This document shows, in pieces, positions 28,060 through 37,717 of a stretch of 64,000 nt of DNA. Source of the DNA: Marivirga salinae (GTDB taxonomy: Bacteria > Bacteroidota > Bacteroidia > Cytophagales > Cyclobacteriaceae); assembly GCF_030503855.1 (NCBI RefSeq), contig NZ_CP129971.1:3906001-3970000 (forward strand), read 5' to 3'. The notes under the pieces were generated by a model. It was not told the origin of the DNA, ran no database searches, and saw only the letters and a program-made list of their open reading frames with translations. Position 1 is the first letter of the stretch. Each line of letters opens with the position of its first letter. The translations under genes were made by a program, and so were the position numbers.

Positions 28060-28512
28060 TTAAATAGCGTAATTTGTATTTTGTGAGGAAACCGATAAGT
28101 CTCCATTTAAAGTATTAAAGCGAGCAGTTCGGCTTTTATTTCCGCCTACATCCTGACCAGCCAGAAAGATTTTATGATCTAAAATCAATTTCCTTAAGGT
28201 GCTTACATTGCGTTCCCCTGTATTGAAGCCTGAATTAAAAAGATTAGCACCACCCACTATTTTGGCTCGAAGGGCATTTCTATTACCTCCAATTTTTTCA
28301 ATCTCTTCTATCAATTTTTCAAAAGCTGTTTTGGCATTATAAGTAGTATCTTTCTCTAATTCATCAGATAAAACTACATGTGCAGCAGCTGATATTTTAT
28401 TGACTCTGTCATAAATAAACAGCCCTACACATGAACCTAAACCATAACAAGCAATGTTGGTCGGATCTTTAGTGACAATGAAATCACCTAAATTCAAAGC
28501 GTGCTCAAACAT
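28060..28512 (-). CDS. cheD: CheD chemoreceptor glutamine deamidase
   Basis: About 150 residues. The GLGSCVGLFIYD motif holds the catalytic cysteine, AAAHVVL the catalytic histidine, and GGANLF a conserved turn. CheD deamidates receptor glutamines and in some bacteria binds CheC. I start at ATG 28512 (MFEHALNLGDFIVT), which overlaps the cheW stop by 8 bp and gives the usual CheD length; the frame is open further upstream inside cheW. Confidence 0.9.
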   Translation of the reverse strand: MFEHALNLGDFIVTKDPTNIACYGLGSCVGLFIYDRVNKISAAAHVVLSDELEKDTTYNAKTAFEKLIEEIEKIGGNRNALRAKIVGGANLFNSGFNTGERNVSTLRKLILDHKIFLAGQDVGGNKSRTARFNTLNGDLSVSSQNTNYAI

Positions 28513-29020
28513 TTTCAGAAATTTTGTTATTTTTAAAAACACCATTCAATTCGCTTTCACTCATAGTTTTGAAAACATCCAACATAATGATAAGCCGATC
28601 TTCTAATTTTACAATTCCTTTGATGTAGGATTGATCTGTTCCGCCATCTTGAATGATATTTGCAGAATCCTCAATTTGAGATTGCTTTACATTTAATGTA
28701 TTAGGCAACTCTCTTACCAAAACACCCATTTTCACTTCATCGCTCTCTACTACCAAAGTGTAGTTATTAGCAGCTTCTGCTGAATCTTGCTTCAAACCAA
28801 ACTTTTCTTCCAAATCCACCACCGCTATGATATTTCCTCTGATATTGGCTACCCCTTTCACATAAGGAGGTGTTTGAGGCAAGCGTGTGATATGAGGAGT
28901 TGGGACCACTTCCTTGATTTGTCCTATTTGCAAACCGTATTCCTCATCGCCCAATCGAAATACAATTAATTGTGATTTCTGCTGGTTTTCTTTGATATCC
29001 TTTTCCTTTACGGCTTCCAT
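28505..29020 (-). CDS. cheW: CheW coupling protein
   Basis: A 171-residue single CheW domain (about 15-150), with VFRLGDEEYGLQIGQIKEV at the start of the fold, RLPQTPPYVKGVANIRG and IVKLEDRLIIMLD. It links the receptor to CheA in signalling arrays. It begins one base after the receptor gene and overlaps cheD, placing receptor, coupler and adaptation enzymes in one transcript. Confidence 0.93.
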   Translation of the reverse strand: MEAVKEKDIKENQQKSQLIVFRLGDEEYGLQIGQIKEVVPTPHITRLPQTPPYVKGVANIRGNIIAVVDLEEKFGLKQDSAEAANNYTLVVESDEVKMGVLVRELPNTLNVKQSQIEDSANIIQDGGTDQSYIKGIVKLEDRLIIMLDVFKTMSESELNGVFKNNKISENV

Positions 29021-29021
29021 A

Positions 29022-31397
29022 TTAAACTTTAGTTAAGGTGAACTTTTTGATACCTGATTTCAATTCTTCTGCAATTTTGCTTAACTGATTGCTGGCATCT
29101 GTTACTTCTACCATACCTGCATTCAATTCTTGTGAAGAACTCGCAACTTGCTGAGTTCCTGCTGCAGTTTCTTCCGCTACTACTACAATCTGCTCAATGT
29201 TTTTCACAACCGCTTCAATAGCCTCTCTCTGCCCATTTGATGCAGATAAAATCTCTTTTGAATGTTGGAAAGTTGTATCACTAGAGCCTGCAATTTCCAC
29301 GAAAATGCTCTCTGCATCTTTGGTTGCATTACCACCTTCTTTCACACTGGTTTTCATACTTTCTATTGCTTTACCAGCCGATACTGTGTCTTTTTGAACA
29401 TCACTAATGATTTTCTCTATATCCACAGCTGATTTTCTTGAATCTTCCGCTAGTTTTCTGATTTCTTCTGCTACCACTGCAAATCCTCTACCTGCATCAC
29501 CGGCTCTTGCTGCTTCTATGGCTGCATTTAGTGCCAATAAATTGGTTTGAGAGGCGATGTCTGTAATTACATTTAATGTTCTCCCAATTTCTTCAGCTCT
29601 TTCTGTAAGGATAGCGATTGATTCAGATGTTTTTATAGCAGAACTATCAATTCCAGTCATATTCTCAACCAAGTTCTTAATGATTTTCAAGCCCTCTTCT
29701 GAGCGTTTTTGACCATCTTGAGCGGTTTTATTAATAAAATCAGCTTTTGACTGCATCTCCTGAGATGATTTCATCACACCATCTACCAATTTTGAAGACT
29801 CATCCGTTCTTAGCGCTTGGTCTTGAGCACCTTTTGCCATTTGAGAAATTGCAGAGGCTACCTCATTTGAACTGTTTTTAATACCTTCACTTCTCTTCAA
29901 TAAATTTCCTGAAGAAGTTGAAACTACTTCAGCTCCATTATTAATGCTATTCAGTACATCATTTAAGTTATCAAGTGCACTATTTACTTCACCTGCAACA
30001 TCAGAATCATTTTGTACTCTCTGAGTTAAATCACCTTTTGCCATAGCACGGATTACTTCAATCACATCAGATTGCTCTTCCATGGCTTGTTGGATTTCCT
30101 GCTCTTTTAATTTTTGCTCAGTGATATCATATCGAACACCAATATATTTAACTGGCTTACCATTTGGTCCTAAGACAGGAGCAATGATAGCATCTACAAA
30201 ATAGGGATCGCCATTTTTCTTTCTGTTTTTAATTTCTCCACGGAATATATTTCCTCTCCCAATGGTAGACCACATTTCTTTAAAAAGTGACTTAGGGGAA
30301 TCTTCATGCCTAAACATGCTATGTGGTTGTCCTATACATTCTTCACGGGTATAGCCTGTTACTTCTAGTAATTTATCGTTTACAAAAGTGATATTACCTT
30401 TCAAATCAGACTCAGAAACTAAACAAGCAACATTTATTTGATCCATTCTGGTCTCTAATTCTGTTTCCATCGCTTGAAACTTTTTAGCAGTCTCGGTCGC
30501 CTCTTCCTCAGCTTTTTTACTTTCTTCCATAGCTGTAATCACTTCCTGCTCTTTTAGCTTCTGCTCTGTGATGTCATATCGAACTCCAATATATTTTACA
30601 GGTTTTCCGTTTGGACCCAAAACAGGAGCTATAATAGCATCCACAAAGTATGGATCCCCATTCTTTTTTCTATTCTTAATTTCACCACGGAATATATTTC
30701 CCTTTCCAATAGTAGCCCACATTTCCTTAAAGAGAGATTTAGGTGAATCTGCATGACGGAACATGCTGTGTGGTTGCCCTATACATTCTTCACGGGTATA
30801 GCCTGTTACTTCTAATAATTTATCGTTTACAAAAGTGATATTACCTTTCAAATCAGACTCAGAAACTAAACAAGCAATATCAATTTGCTCCATTCTAGTA
30901 TTCAGCTCTACTTTTACTTTTTCGTATTCTTGTGCAACTAAATATGCTTCTTGAGCCTCCTTTTTCTTTTTAGTAATATCAAGGGCATATTTAATTACTT
31001 TAACTATTTGACCACTTTCATCCGGAATAGGAGTGTATGATGCTTGTAACCAAATTTCATTACCTGTTTTACCGAATCTTAAGAACTCCCCATTCTGAGG
31101 ATCACCAGCTGCTAAACTCTTCCAAAAAGCTTTGTACTCGTCACTTCCTGCAAAATCATCAGAAACAAAAATGCGATGATGTTCCCCTTTAATTTCTTTT
31201 AAAGAATAGCCTACAGTTATAAGGAACTGATCGTTGGCATTCAAAATATTCCCTTGTGGATCAAACTCAACAGATGCGAATGCATTGTTCACTGCGTTGA
31301 TATGATTTTCAAGATCTTGACCATTTGATTTTTGGGACTTAGCCTCCTTAGATTTAGGGGCAATATTTTCTTCTAGTTTTGTGGCTGCTTTTACCAT
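29022..31397 (-). CDS. Soluble PAS-domain methyl-accepting chemotaxis protein
   Basis: A 791-residue receptor with no membrane helix, so it should be cytosolic. Three PAS/PAC domains lie at about 30-145, 165-290 and 315-440, the last two being near copies of each other. A HAMP-like segment ([19 protein letters not shown], about 450-490) leads to the signalling hairpin whose tip contains [20 protein letters not shown]. No CheR-docking pentapeptide is visible at the C-terminus (KKFTLTKV). It is the first gene of the chemotaxis operon. PAS domains of this kind often bind haem, flavin or small molecules; the ligand cannot be deduced. Confidence 0.93.
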   Translation of the reverse strand: MVKAATKLEENIAPKSKEAKSQKSNGQDLENHINAVNNAFASVEFDPQGNILNANDQFLITVGYSLKEIKGEHHRIFVSDDFAGSDEYKAFWKSLAAGDPQNGEFLRFGKTGNEIWLQASYTPIPDESGQIVKVIKYALDITKKKKEAQEAYLVAQEYEKVKVELNTRMEQIDIACLVSESDLKGNITFVNDKLLEVTGYTREECIGQPHSMFRHADSPKSLFKEMWATIGKGNIFRGEIKNRKKNGDPYFVDAIIAPVLGPNGKPVKYIGVRYDITEQKLKEQEVITAMEESKKAEEEATETAKKFQAMETELETRMDQINVACLVSESDLKGNITFVNDKLLEVTGYTREECIGQPHSMFRHEDSPKSLFKEMWSTIGRGNIFRGEIKNRKKNGDPYFVDAIIAPVLGPNGKPVKYIGVRYDITEQKLKEQEIQQAMEEQSDVIEVIRAMAKGDLTQRVQNDSDVAGEVNSALDNLNDVLNSINNGAEVVSTSSGNLLKRSEGIKNSSNEVASAISQMAKGAQDQALRTDESSKLVDGVMKSSQEMQSKADFINKTAQDGQKRSEEGLKIIKNLVENMTGIDSSAIKTSESIAILTERAEEIGRTLNVITDIASQTNLLALNAAIEAARAGDAGRGFAVVAEEIRKLAEDSRKSAVDIEKIISDVQKDTVSAGKAIESMKTSVKEGGNATKDAESIFVEIAGSSDTTFQHSKEILSASNGQREAIEAVVKNIEQIVVVAEETAAGTQQVASSSQELNAGMVEVTDASNQLSKIAEELKSGIKKFTLTKV
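30097..30449. repeat. PAS-domain direct repeat, copy A
   Basis: A 353-bp stretch repeated at 30544-30896 with an offset of 447 bp (149 codons). One end is almost identical over more than 90 bases, while the other end differs mainly at silent positions. Confidence 0.8.
30544..30896. repeat. PAS-domain direct repeat, copy B
   Basis: Second copy of the 353-bp PAS-coding repeat in the receptor gene. See copy A at 30097-30449. Confidence 0.8.
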
Positions 31398-31667
31398 GTC
31401 TTTTTTATATTTTTATGATGATATAAAGGTAGGGTAGCAAGAAACTGTAATCAATCAAGATTTTTATGTATTTTTTCATGGTAAATAATACTCATTTATT
31501 TCTAAGTATAATTACTTAAAAAGTTTGTTTAATTTAAAGTAGTACACTTATTCAAGATTTAAGTCAAAATATTATTGAAATAATATCAACCTAATTTTTG
31601 TTGTAAATAAGAAAATTGCCTATTATTAATATTCCTAAAAGTTTTTGGAGCGAACCAATAAAACACA

Positions 31668-33080
31668 ATGCCTAAAAGCATCTTAATAGTTGAAGATTCA
31701 GAGATAGTCAGCATGCATCTGCAAAAAGTATTGCAAAGGGCCAACTATAATGTTTTGGCCAAACTTATTTCTGGAGAGGATGCCATAAACTTTATAAAAA
31801 CCCAAACTCCTTCTTTGATCATTATGGACGTAATGATAGAAGGAAAATATGATGGTATCGAAACTTCAATAGAGATCAATAAAATTAAAGATATTCCTGT
31901 TATTTATCTTACTGCTCTCAATGACAAGAAAACCATAGACCGCGCAAAGCTAACTTTTCCTAATACTTTCCTTAGTAAACCCTTTTCTGAGTCAGAGTTA
32001 CTAAGCAATGTGGAATTAAGTTTATTCAAACATCAAGCAGATCAAGAAAAAAAAGGATCTCAAAAGCTTCTCTCCACCATCTTAGATAATATAAAAAGCT
32101 GTGTAATCGTAGTCGATGCAGAATTTAAAATTCGATATCTAAATAAATTCACTGCTGACTTACTCAATACCTTATCTGAAATAATTCTAGAATTTAAATT
32201 AGGGGATGATATAAAAATTTCAAATCTAGATGATGAACCGCTGTCAATTTCATTATTAAAAGATAACAATCAAGAAACCGTTGCCACACAAGAGATCATT
32301 TATATCAATTTTGTGGGAAGGAAATTCCCTATAAACAACATTAATATTACGAGGGCAAAATTTTTCAATAATGAACAGGAGCAATATCTCATTATGTTTA
32401 ATGATGCAAAAGAAAGCTTAGAAAAGCTACAAAAAGAAAAAAAAGAAAAGAGATTAAAGCTTGCAGCACAAATAGAAGGTGCTGAATCTGAAAGAGCCAG
32501 GGTTAGTCGAGAATTACATGATGGGTTGGGACAGATGCTAAATGTTGTTAAAATGAATACAAGAAGTCTGGTAGAAGACAATTCGGTTAAAGAGAAATTG
32601 GTAAAATTGATTGATGCCTCCATTGACGAATCACATAAAATATCGGAAAATCTGATGCCATCAAAACTACAAATATTTGATTTAAAATCTAGTTTGGAGG
32701 ATCTATTCTATAATTACGAATCTAGTAACTTTAAAATAGATTTTACCACCAATATTAAAGATGGAGAATTAGAGGAAATAAAGATTAATATTTATAGAAT
32801 TGTTCAGGAAGCATTAAATAATATTCAAAAACATGCAAAAGCTAAAAATGTATCAGTTCAGCTTTATTTAAAGAAGAATGTTATCAGGTTAAGTGTTGAA
32901 GATGACGGAGTTGGTTTTGATTTGAAAACTGCAAAAACAGAAACAGGTAAAAATAATAGCCACGGGCTCTTAAACATGATTGATAGAGTAAAATCAATGG
33001 GAGGCACAATTGATATTGATAGCAATACCAAATTTGGAACTAATATCATTATAAACATTAATTCGAAAAACTATGCTTAA
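31668..33080 (+). CDS. Hybrid receiver / HisKA_3 sensor kinase
   Basis: A 470-residue soluble protein. An N-terminal receiver (Asp54 in LIIMDVMIEG) is followed by a PAS-like segment (about 140-255). The HisKA_3 dimerisation domain has His284 in SRELHDGLGQML, and a NarX/DesK-type ATPase has RIVQEALNNIQKHAKAK and DDGVGFD. The N-terminal receiver suggests that another kinase, perhaps the neighbouring CheA, controls it. It overlaps the LuxR-type regulator by 8 bp, forming a cognate pair. It is divergent from the chemotaxis operon. Confidence 0.9.
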   Translation: MPKSILIVEDSEIVSMHLQKVLQRANYNVLAKLISGEDAINFIKTQTPSLIIMDVMIEGKYDGIETSIEINKIKDIPVIYLTALNDKKTIDRAKLTFPNTFLSKPFSESELLSNVELSLFKHQADQEKKGSQKLLSTILDNIKSCVIVVDAEFKIRYLNKFTADLLNTLSEIILEFKLGDDIKISNLDDEPLSISLLKDNNQETVATQEIIYINFVGRKFPINNINITRAKFFNNEQEQYLIMFNDAKESLEKLQKEKKEKRLKLAAQIEGAESERARVSRELHDGLGQMLNVVKMNTRSLVEDNSVKEKLVKLIDASIDESHKISENLMPSKLQIFDLKSSLEDLFYNYESSNFKIDFTTNIKDGELEEIKINIYRIVQEALNNIQKHAKAKNVSVQLYLKKNVIRLSVEDDGVGFDLKTAKTETGKNNSHGLLNMIDRVKSMGGTIDIDSNTKFGTNIIININSKNYA

Positions 33081-33726
33081 AATATTACTGGCAGATGACC
33101 ACCAATTAGTTCGGAATGGAATCAAGATGTTTTTAGAATCAGAGAAAGATTTTGAAGTTATTGGAGAAGCTAAAAATGGATTAGAAGCCATTGAAAAAAA
33201 CAATGAGCTTAAACCCGACTTAGTACTTCTTGACATATCAATGCCAGATAAAAATGGACTTGAGGCAGCTCCTGAAATTTTATCTACAGCTCATGATCCC
33301 AAAATTGTTATGTTAAGTATGTATTTAGATGAACAATATATCAATACTTGCATGGAATCGGGTGTTCATGGTTATATACATAAAGGAGCTGATAAGGAAG
33401 AGTTAATAAACGGAGTAAAAAAAGTTATGGAAGGGGTTAGCTTCTACAGCAAAGATGTTAGAGATGTAATGGTTAACAATTATATTTCAAGTCTTAAAAA
33501 GAAAAAACAGCAGCTAGCACAACCGAAAATAAGCCTAACAAAAAGAGAGCTAGAAATTGTTAAATTAATTATGAAAGGCTATACAAGTAATCAAATAGCA
33601 GAAGAGCTATTCATAAGCAACCGGACCGTTGATACCCATAGAGCGAACTTAATGCAGAAGTTGGAAGTTAAAAATTCAATTGAGTTAATAAATAAAGTGA
33701 CTGAGGAGAATTTATTGGTAGATTGA
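33073..33726 (+). CDS. NarL/FixJ-type response regulator
   Basis: A 217-residue DNA-binding regulator. Its receiver has Asp54 in LVLLDISMPDKNG, and the C-terminal LuxR-type helix-turn-helix reads LTKRELEIVKLIMKGYTSN then VDTHRANLMQKLEV. The start overlaps the kinase gene by 8 bp, so the kinase is its likely phosphodonor. Targets are unknown. Confidence 0.93.
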   Translation: MLKILLADDHQLVRNGIKMFLESEKDFEVIGEAKNGLEAIEKNNELKPDLVLLDISMPDKNGLEAAPEILSTAHDPKIVMLSMYLDEQYINTCMESGVHGYIHKGADKEELINGVKKVMEGVSFYSKDVRDVMVNNYISSLKKKKQQLAQPKISLTKRELEIVKLIMKGYTSNQIAEELFISNRTVDTHRANLMQKLEVKNSIELINKVTEENLLVD

Positions 33727-33814
33727 TTACTTCATGATTTTATAATGAAACAATTCTTCCCGAATTTGGTAATGAGAATGGAAGAATCGTAAACTTAAAA
33801 ACCAATTCTATTAA

Positions 33815-34078
33815 TTGAAACCTGCAAAAAACCAAAATCATCTTATTTTTATTTGTACTGGAAAAGACTGCCAAAAAAATGGTTGTGAAGAATTGAAGTC
33901 AGAATTAAAACAATCGTTTAAAGCAAATAAAATTAAAAATGTGAAGCTCATCAAAACCAAATGCATGGATTATTGTAAGCTGGGGCCCAATTTGGTAGTC
34001 AATGGTAAATTATTGCATGAATGCAAAAATGAAGATATTTCAACTATTATAGAAATACTTAAAAACTCAACGTCCTAG
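33815..34078 (+). CDS. (2Fe-2S) thioredoxin-like ferredoxin domain protein
   Basis: An 87-residue protein with the four-cysteine layout of thioredoxin-like [2Fe-2S] ferredoxins (NuoE C-terminal type): CTGKDCQKNGC in the first half and KCMDYCKLGPNLVVNG in the second. It is probably a small electron carrier or cluster protein. The start is TTG at 33815, which follows an in-frame TAA directly, so no upstream start is possible. The gene stands alone between the regulator and the MFS gene. Confidence 0.78.
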   Translation: MKPAKNQNHLIFICTGKDCQKNGCEELKSELKQSFKANKIKNVKLIKTKCMDYCKLGPNLVVNGKLLHECKNEDISTIIEILKNSTS

Positions 34079-34203
34079 AATAAAAGAATCTTTTAATTTT
34101 AAATATTCTAACCCGAAAAAGTAACTAAAAATCCATTATAGTAGTTAATATTATTTATTTCAATGTTGCTACATCTAAATTCGTGTCTTGTTAACAATCT
34201 ACT

Positions 34204-35391
34204 ATGACTAAAGCGCCATTATACACTAAAGATTTCTTGCTTCATTGCTTTAGCTACCTTTTAATGGCTGTGTCATTTTATTTTTTACTTCCCACCCTTC
34301 CCACTTTCGTAACCGATGTTTTAGGTGAAAGTGCAGACAAAGTAGGCTACATCATTGGAATTTACGCCTTATCTGCTCTAATAGTTAGACCTTTAAGTGG
34401 CTATGCTTTTGATAAATATGGGAGAAGAAAATTATTCCTTTTTGCCATGTTTTGCTATGCATTAGTTATGGCAACCTATGGATTAGCTGCATCTTTTATC
34501 TTTTTATTATTCTTAAGGTTAGTAAATGGAGCCTTTTGGGGAATAGTAACTACAGGTGGGGGAACTATCACTTCCGACTTAGTACCTAACAGCAGAAGAG
34601 GTGAAGGAATTGGAATTTTTGGACTTTCCATGACTTTAAGTATGGCTATTGGGCCATTAATAGGATTGCAGATTTTAAGAGAAACTGGGAGCTACCATGT
34701 TTTATTTATCACCTCTGGAGTTTTATGTTCATTGGCTGTGATTATGTCATTTTTTGTAAATCACCCTAAAATCAGTAATCGAAACAATAAGCTTAGCTGG
34801 GAAAATGTATTTGAACCTAAAGTTTTGAAGGTTTCTATAGTCATGCTGCTATTAGCATTTCCTTTTGCAGGTATTATGTCATTTATTACACTTTTTGCTA
34901 AAGAACTATCGATCGAAAGTACTGGAATGTTCTTTCTAATTTATGCTATAGGAGTTAGCATTATCAGGCCTACAACTGGAAAAATGATGGACAAAAAGGG
35001 CCCAGCATTTGTGATGGCGCTGAGTTTTGTAGGCACTATCTCTGGTTTAATTCTATTATCCCAAAGCACAGCTGAGCCAGGTTTTCTATTAGCTGCTTTT
35101 GTTATGGGCTTAGGAAATGGTATTGTAATGCCAACATTGCAAACTATGGTAATCAATATGGTGAAACCAGAAAAAAGAGGAGTCGCTACTAGTACTTTCT
35201 TCTCTTCCATTGATTTAGGTATAGGAATTGGCGCTTTTTTCTTAGGAAACGTAGCAGAAATTTTTTCGCTATCTCAGATGTACTTATTTTGCGCTATCGG
35301 TATGCTTATTCCAGCAGCTTTGTTTTTTGGAATAACATTATCTGATTATAAGAAAAAGTCAAAAATAAGTCTAGAAACCGCCAATGTCTGA
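34204..35391 (+). CDS. MFS transporter
   Basis: A 395-residue inner-membrane transporter with about 12 helices. The loop between helices 2 and 3 has the MFS signature-like RPLSGYAFDKYGRRK, repeated in degenerate form as RPTTGKMMDKKGP in the second half. It resembles the drug/arabinose-type exporters, but the substrate is open. The stop overlaps the aminotransferase gene by 8 bp, so the two may act on related compounds. Confidence 0.88.
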   Translation: MTKAPLYTKDFLLHCFSYLLMAVSFYFLLPTLPTFVTDVLGESADKVGYIIGIYALSALIVRPLSGYAFDKYGRRKLFLFAMFCYALVMATYGLAASFIFLLFLRLVNGAFWGIVTTGGGTITSDLVPNSRRGEGIGIFGLSMTLSMAIGPLIGLQILRETGSYHVLFITSGVLCSLAVIMSFFVNHPKISNRNNKLSWENVFEPKVLKVSIVMLLLAFPFAGIMSFITLFAKELSIESTGMFFLIYAIGVSIIRPTTGKMMDKKGPAFVMALSFVGTISGLILLSQSTAEPGFLLAAFVMGLGNGIVMPTLQTMVINMVKPEKRGVATSTFFSSIDLGIGIGAFFLGNVAEIFSLSQMYLFCAIGMLIPAALFFGITLSDYKKKSKISLETANV

Positions 35392-36466
35392 ATTATTCTT
35401 TACCCCAGGACCCACAGCTTTATATTTTACAGCTGAAGAGCATATTAAAACTGCTTTAAAAAAAGGTGTTTGCAGTACCTCTCATAGGGGACAGCAATTC
35501 AAAGATATTTATAAAGAATGTCAGCAAAACTTGAGAAAGTTAATGGATATTCCTGAAGATTATCATGTATTGATCACTTCTTCTGCCAATGAAGCTTGGG
35601 AAAGAATTATTGAAAATTGCGTTGAAAAAGAAAGTTACCATATAAGTATGGGAGCTTTCTCAGCACGTTTTGCGAAAACGGCTACTCAGCTTGGCAGAAC
35701 TGTCCATGAATTAGTGGTGGAAGACGGTACAGTTCCAGATTTCGATGCAATAGATGTACCTGAAAGTGCAGAACTTATTACCATATGTTTGAATGAATCA
35801 GCTTGTGGCACGACATTTCCTTTGGATACGATTAACGCTTTAAGGGAAAAACATCCTGATAAATTGATTGCTGTAGATGGTGTTTCAGGAGTTCCAGTGA
35901 TCCCAATTGATTTCAGAAATATTGATACACTCTACTTCTCTGTTCAAAAGGCATTTGGCCTTCCTGCTGGATTAGGGATATGGATAGTAAACAACCGATG
36001 TTTGGAAAAAGCAGAGAAAATGGCGTCTTCTGGAAAAGTAATTGGTTCTTATCACCGATTACCTGATATGGTAGAAAAAGCTCAAGTATATCAGACTGCA
36101 GAAACTCCAAACATTCTAGGAATTTATACCTTAGCAAAAGTTGCTTCAGATATGTTAGAAAAGGGAATTCTCCCTATCAGAAGAGAAATTGATTATAAAT
36201 CCGCCATTTTAAATCAAGTAATTGAAGCACATCCTCAACTTCATCATTTTGTAGAAAATGATAAGCACAGGTCCAAAACAGTGAAGGTTATCAAAACTGA
36301 TTTTGATAGCAGCTTACTTATTGACCATCTTAAACAGAAAAAAATTCATATTGGAACAGGCTATGGTGGCTATAAAAAAGAGCAAGTGCGAATAGCTAAT
36401 TTCCCTACGCATTCTAAAGAACAAACAGAAATGCTAGTGGACTTGATAGAGGCTTTTAGGGTTTAA
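35384..36466 (+). CDS. Class V aminotransferase (SerC/alanine-glyoxylate type)
   Basis: A 360-residue PLP enzyme. It opens with FFTPGPTALYF and SHRGQQF, typical of the SerC/serine-pyruvate group. The PLP lysine is Lys189 in FSVQKAFGLPAGLG. AVDGVSGVPVIPIDF contains the PLP-ring aspartate. It could be a phosphoserine aminotransferase or a related enzyme; the fit to SerC is partial, so I give no symbol. It is coupled to the MFS gene by an 8-bp overlap. Confidence 0.85.
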   Translation: MSELFFTPGPTALYFTAEEHIKTALKKGVCSTSHRGQQFKDIYKECQQNLRKLMDIPEDYHVLITSSANEAWERIIENCVEKESYHISMGAFSARFAKTATQLGRTVHELVVEDGTVPDFDAIDVPESAELITICLNESACGTTFPLDTINALREKHPDKLIAVDGVSGVPVIPIDFRNIDTLYFSVQKAFGLPAGLGIWIVNNRCLEKAEKMASSGKVIGSYHRLPDMVEKAQVYQTAETPNILGIYTLAKVASDMLEKGILPIRREIDYKSAILNQVIEAHPQLHHFVENDKHRSKTVKVIKTDFDSSLLIDHLKQKKIHIGTGYGGYKKEQVRIANFPTHSKEQTEMLVDLIEAFRV

Positions 36467-36512
36467 TTTTTGAATTATATTTAATGTAATCATCACAAAA
36501 AATTATCGACCA

Positions 36513-36985
36513 ATGAATAAATTACTTGTACTTTTTTTTTGTTTACAGCTCAAACAGGATTTAGTCAAATTGATGAACCTTTAATCGAACGAAAAGGAAA
36601 TCTGGTTCAAAATCGATATTTTATTTTAGGTGAGGAAGTATCAGAACGGCAGGTTTTGAAGAAAATGTTACCTTTTGAAGCAGCTCATAAAAGGATGAAG
36701 TCATCTAGAAGATGGGCATTTACTTCAGCAATCATTGCAGGATTTGGTGTGGGCACTTTTTTGCCCACTTTTTTTGACCCATCCCCTGAAATTACTGTTC
36801 CATTACTTATCACCGGAATTAGTTTAATTGCAATTGCTCTTCCCTTGAAAAGCTTAGCCAATCGAAAAGCGGATGAAGCTATTGATCTCTATAATTCGCG
36901 GAAAATAATGGGGTATAAAAAGTCCCATTCCCATATAAACTTTACTTTTAACCAATATGGAATTGGTCTTAACTTAAAATTTTGA
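36513..36985 (+). CDS. Exported two-helix protein, frameshifted in a T tract
   Basis: The 3' frame encodes a hydrophilic stretch, two membrane helices (around IIAGFGVGTFLPTFF and LLITGISLIAIALPL) and a short tail; I recognise no family. The natural ATG at 36513 starts a signal peptide (MNKLLVLFF) in a different frame. A run of nine T (36532-36540) lies between them. One extra T would join the halves into MNKLLVLFFLFTAQTGFSQ, a complete Sec signal peptide. Without it, only a TTG start at 36539 inside the T run is available, which loses the signal. This is either a sequence error, a mutation or a slippage switch. Confidence 0.55.
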
Positions 36986-37004
36986 GAGAATCTGAATAAG
37001 TGTT

Positions 37005-37604
37005 TTATTCTTCCTCTTTAGGTTTATACATCACAATTATTTGAACAATAATGGCAAGAAAAATTAATATGTATATTTCGATCTGAGTGAATAATTCTAC
37101 TGAATCCATTGCCCTTCTACTAATTTGTAATTGCCTCCCACCTTCTTTTAATTGAATTGCTGCTAAATTTTCAAGATTACTTTTGACCTCTGGGAATTGA
37201 TCAAAAAGTAAAGCATTTTGCAAGAAATTAGATTGAATAAATTCTGATTCATTTTCTTTCAATACTTGATAATTAACTTTAAAATCACCTAAAATCTCTC
37301 TTTCCTTAGTTGTTAATTTAGTTTGATCATATCTTAACAGATAATTGTCTATTTCATTATCTATCAAATTATTTTGGTTAGCATAAAAACTTGAATCAGA
37401 TTTTATAGCCGCTATTTCCTTTTTGTTTATCAAAGCTGAAATTTTGAAAATCAAATCTTTAGCTACCAACCTATCTTCATATATGGTCTCAATAGCATTA
37501 CTAATCTGTAAGAAATTATTTCTATCTACTAAGTTCGTGGTAATAACCAGTGTGATGATCATCAATATGCCTAAAACCCATTTAATCTTATTGTAAAGCT
37601 TCAT
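37005..37604 (-). CDS. Orphan four-helix-bundle (4HB_MCP-like) sensor protein
   Basis: A 199-residue protein with membrane helices at about 8-25 and 173-192 enclosing a periplasmic helical domain of about 145 residues. This is the layout of the MCP-type four-helix-bundle ligand-binding domain (basic N-terminus, TM, helical bundle, TM), but the protein ends six residues after the second helix (YKPKEEE). There is no HAMP or signalling domain. It could be a ligand-binding accessory to the chemotaxis system 6 kb away; this is inference. The fold assignment is from pattern only. Confidence 0.6.
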   Translation of the reverse strand: MKLYNKIKWVLGILMIITLVITTNLVDRNNFLQISNAIETIYEDRLVAKDLIFKISALINKKEIAAIKSDSSFYANQNNLIDNEIDNYLLRYDQTKLTTKEREILGDFKVNYQVLKENESEFIQSNFLQNALLFDQFPEVKSNLENLAAIQLKEGGRQLQISRRAMDSVELFTQIEIYILIFLAIIVQIIVMYKPKEEE

Positions 37605-37654
37605 TATTGAATAATTGATTTATATTTATCGATACTAAAATTAAACAAAATATA

Positions 37655-37692
37655 TAAAAAAAGCTGTCTGATAGATATCAAAACAGCTTTAA
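37655..37692 (-). terminator. Rho-independent terminator of the Lys/Glu-rich gene
   Basis: On the minus strand AAAGCTGT and ACAGCTTT form a stem followed by a run of T. It lies about 25 bp after the stop of the gene ending at 37718. Confidence 0.7.
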
Positions 37693-37717
37693 TTTTCAGT
37701 TAATAAATTATAATTAT

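Noticed and set aside
31398..31667. Search for clear promoter boxes between the receptor and the hybrid kinase gene
   Set aside because: TACCTTTA near 31425 on the minus strand is only a partial TAnnTTTG match and no box stands out on the plus strand, so none is annotated.
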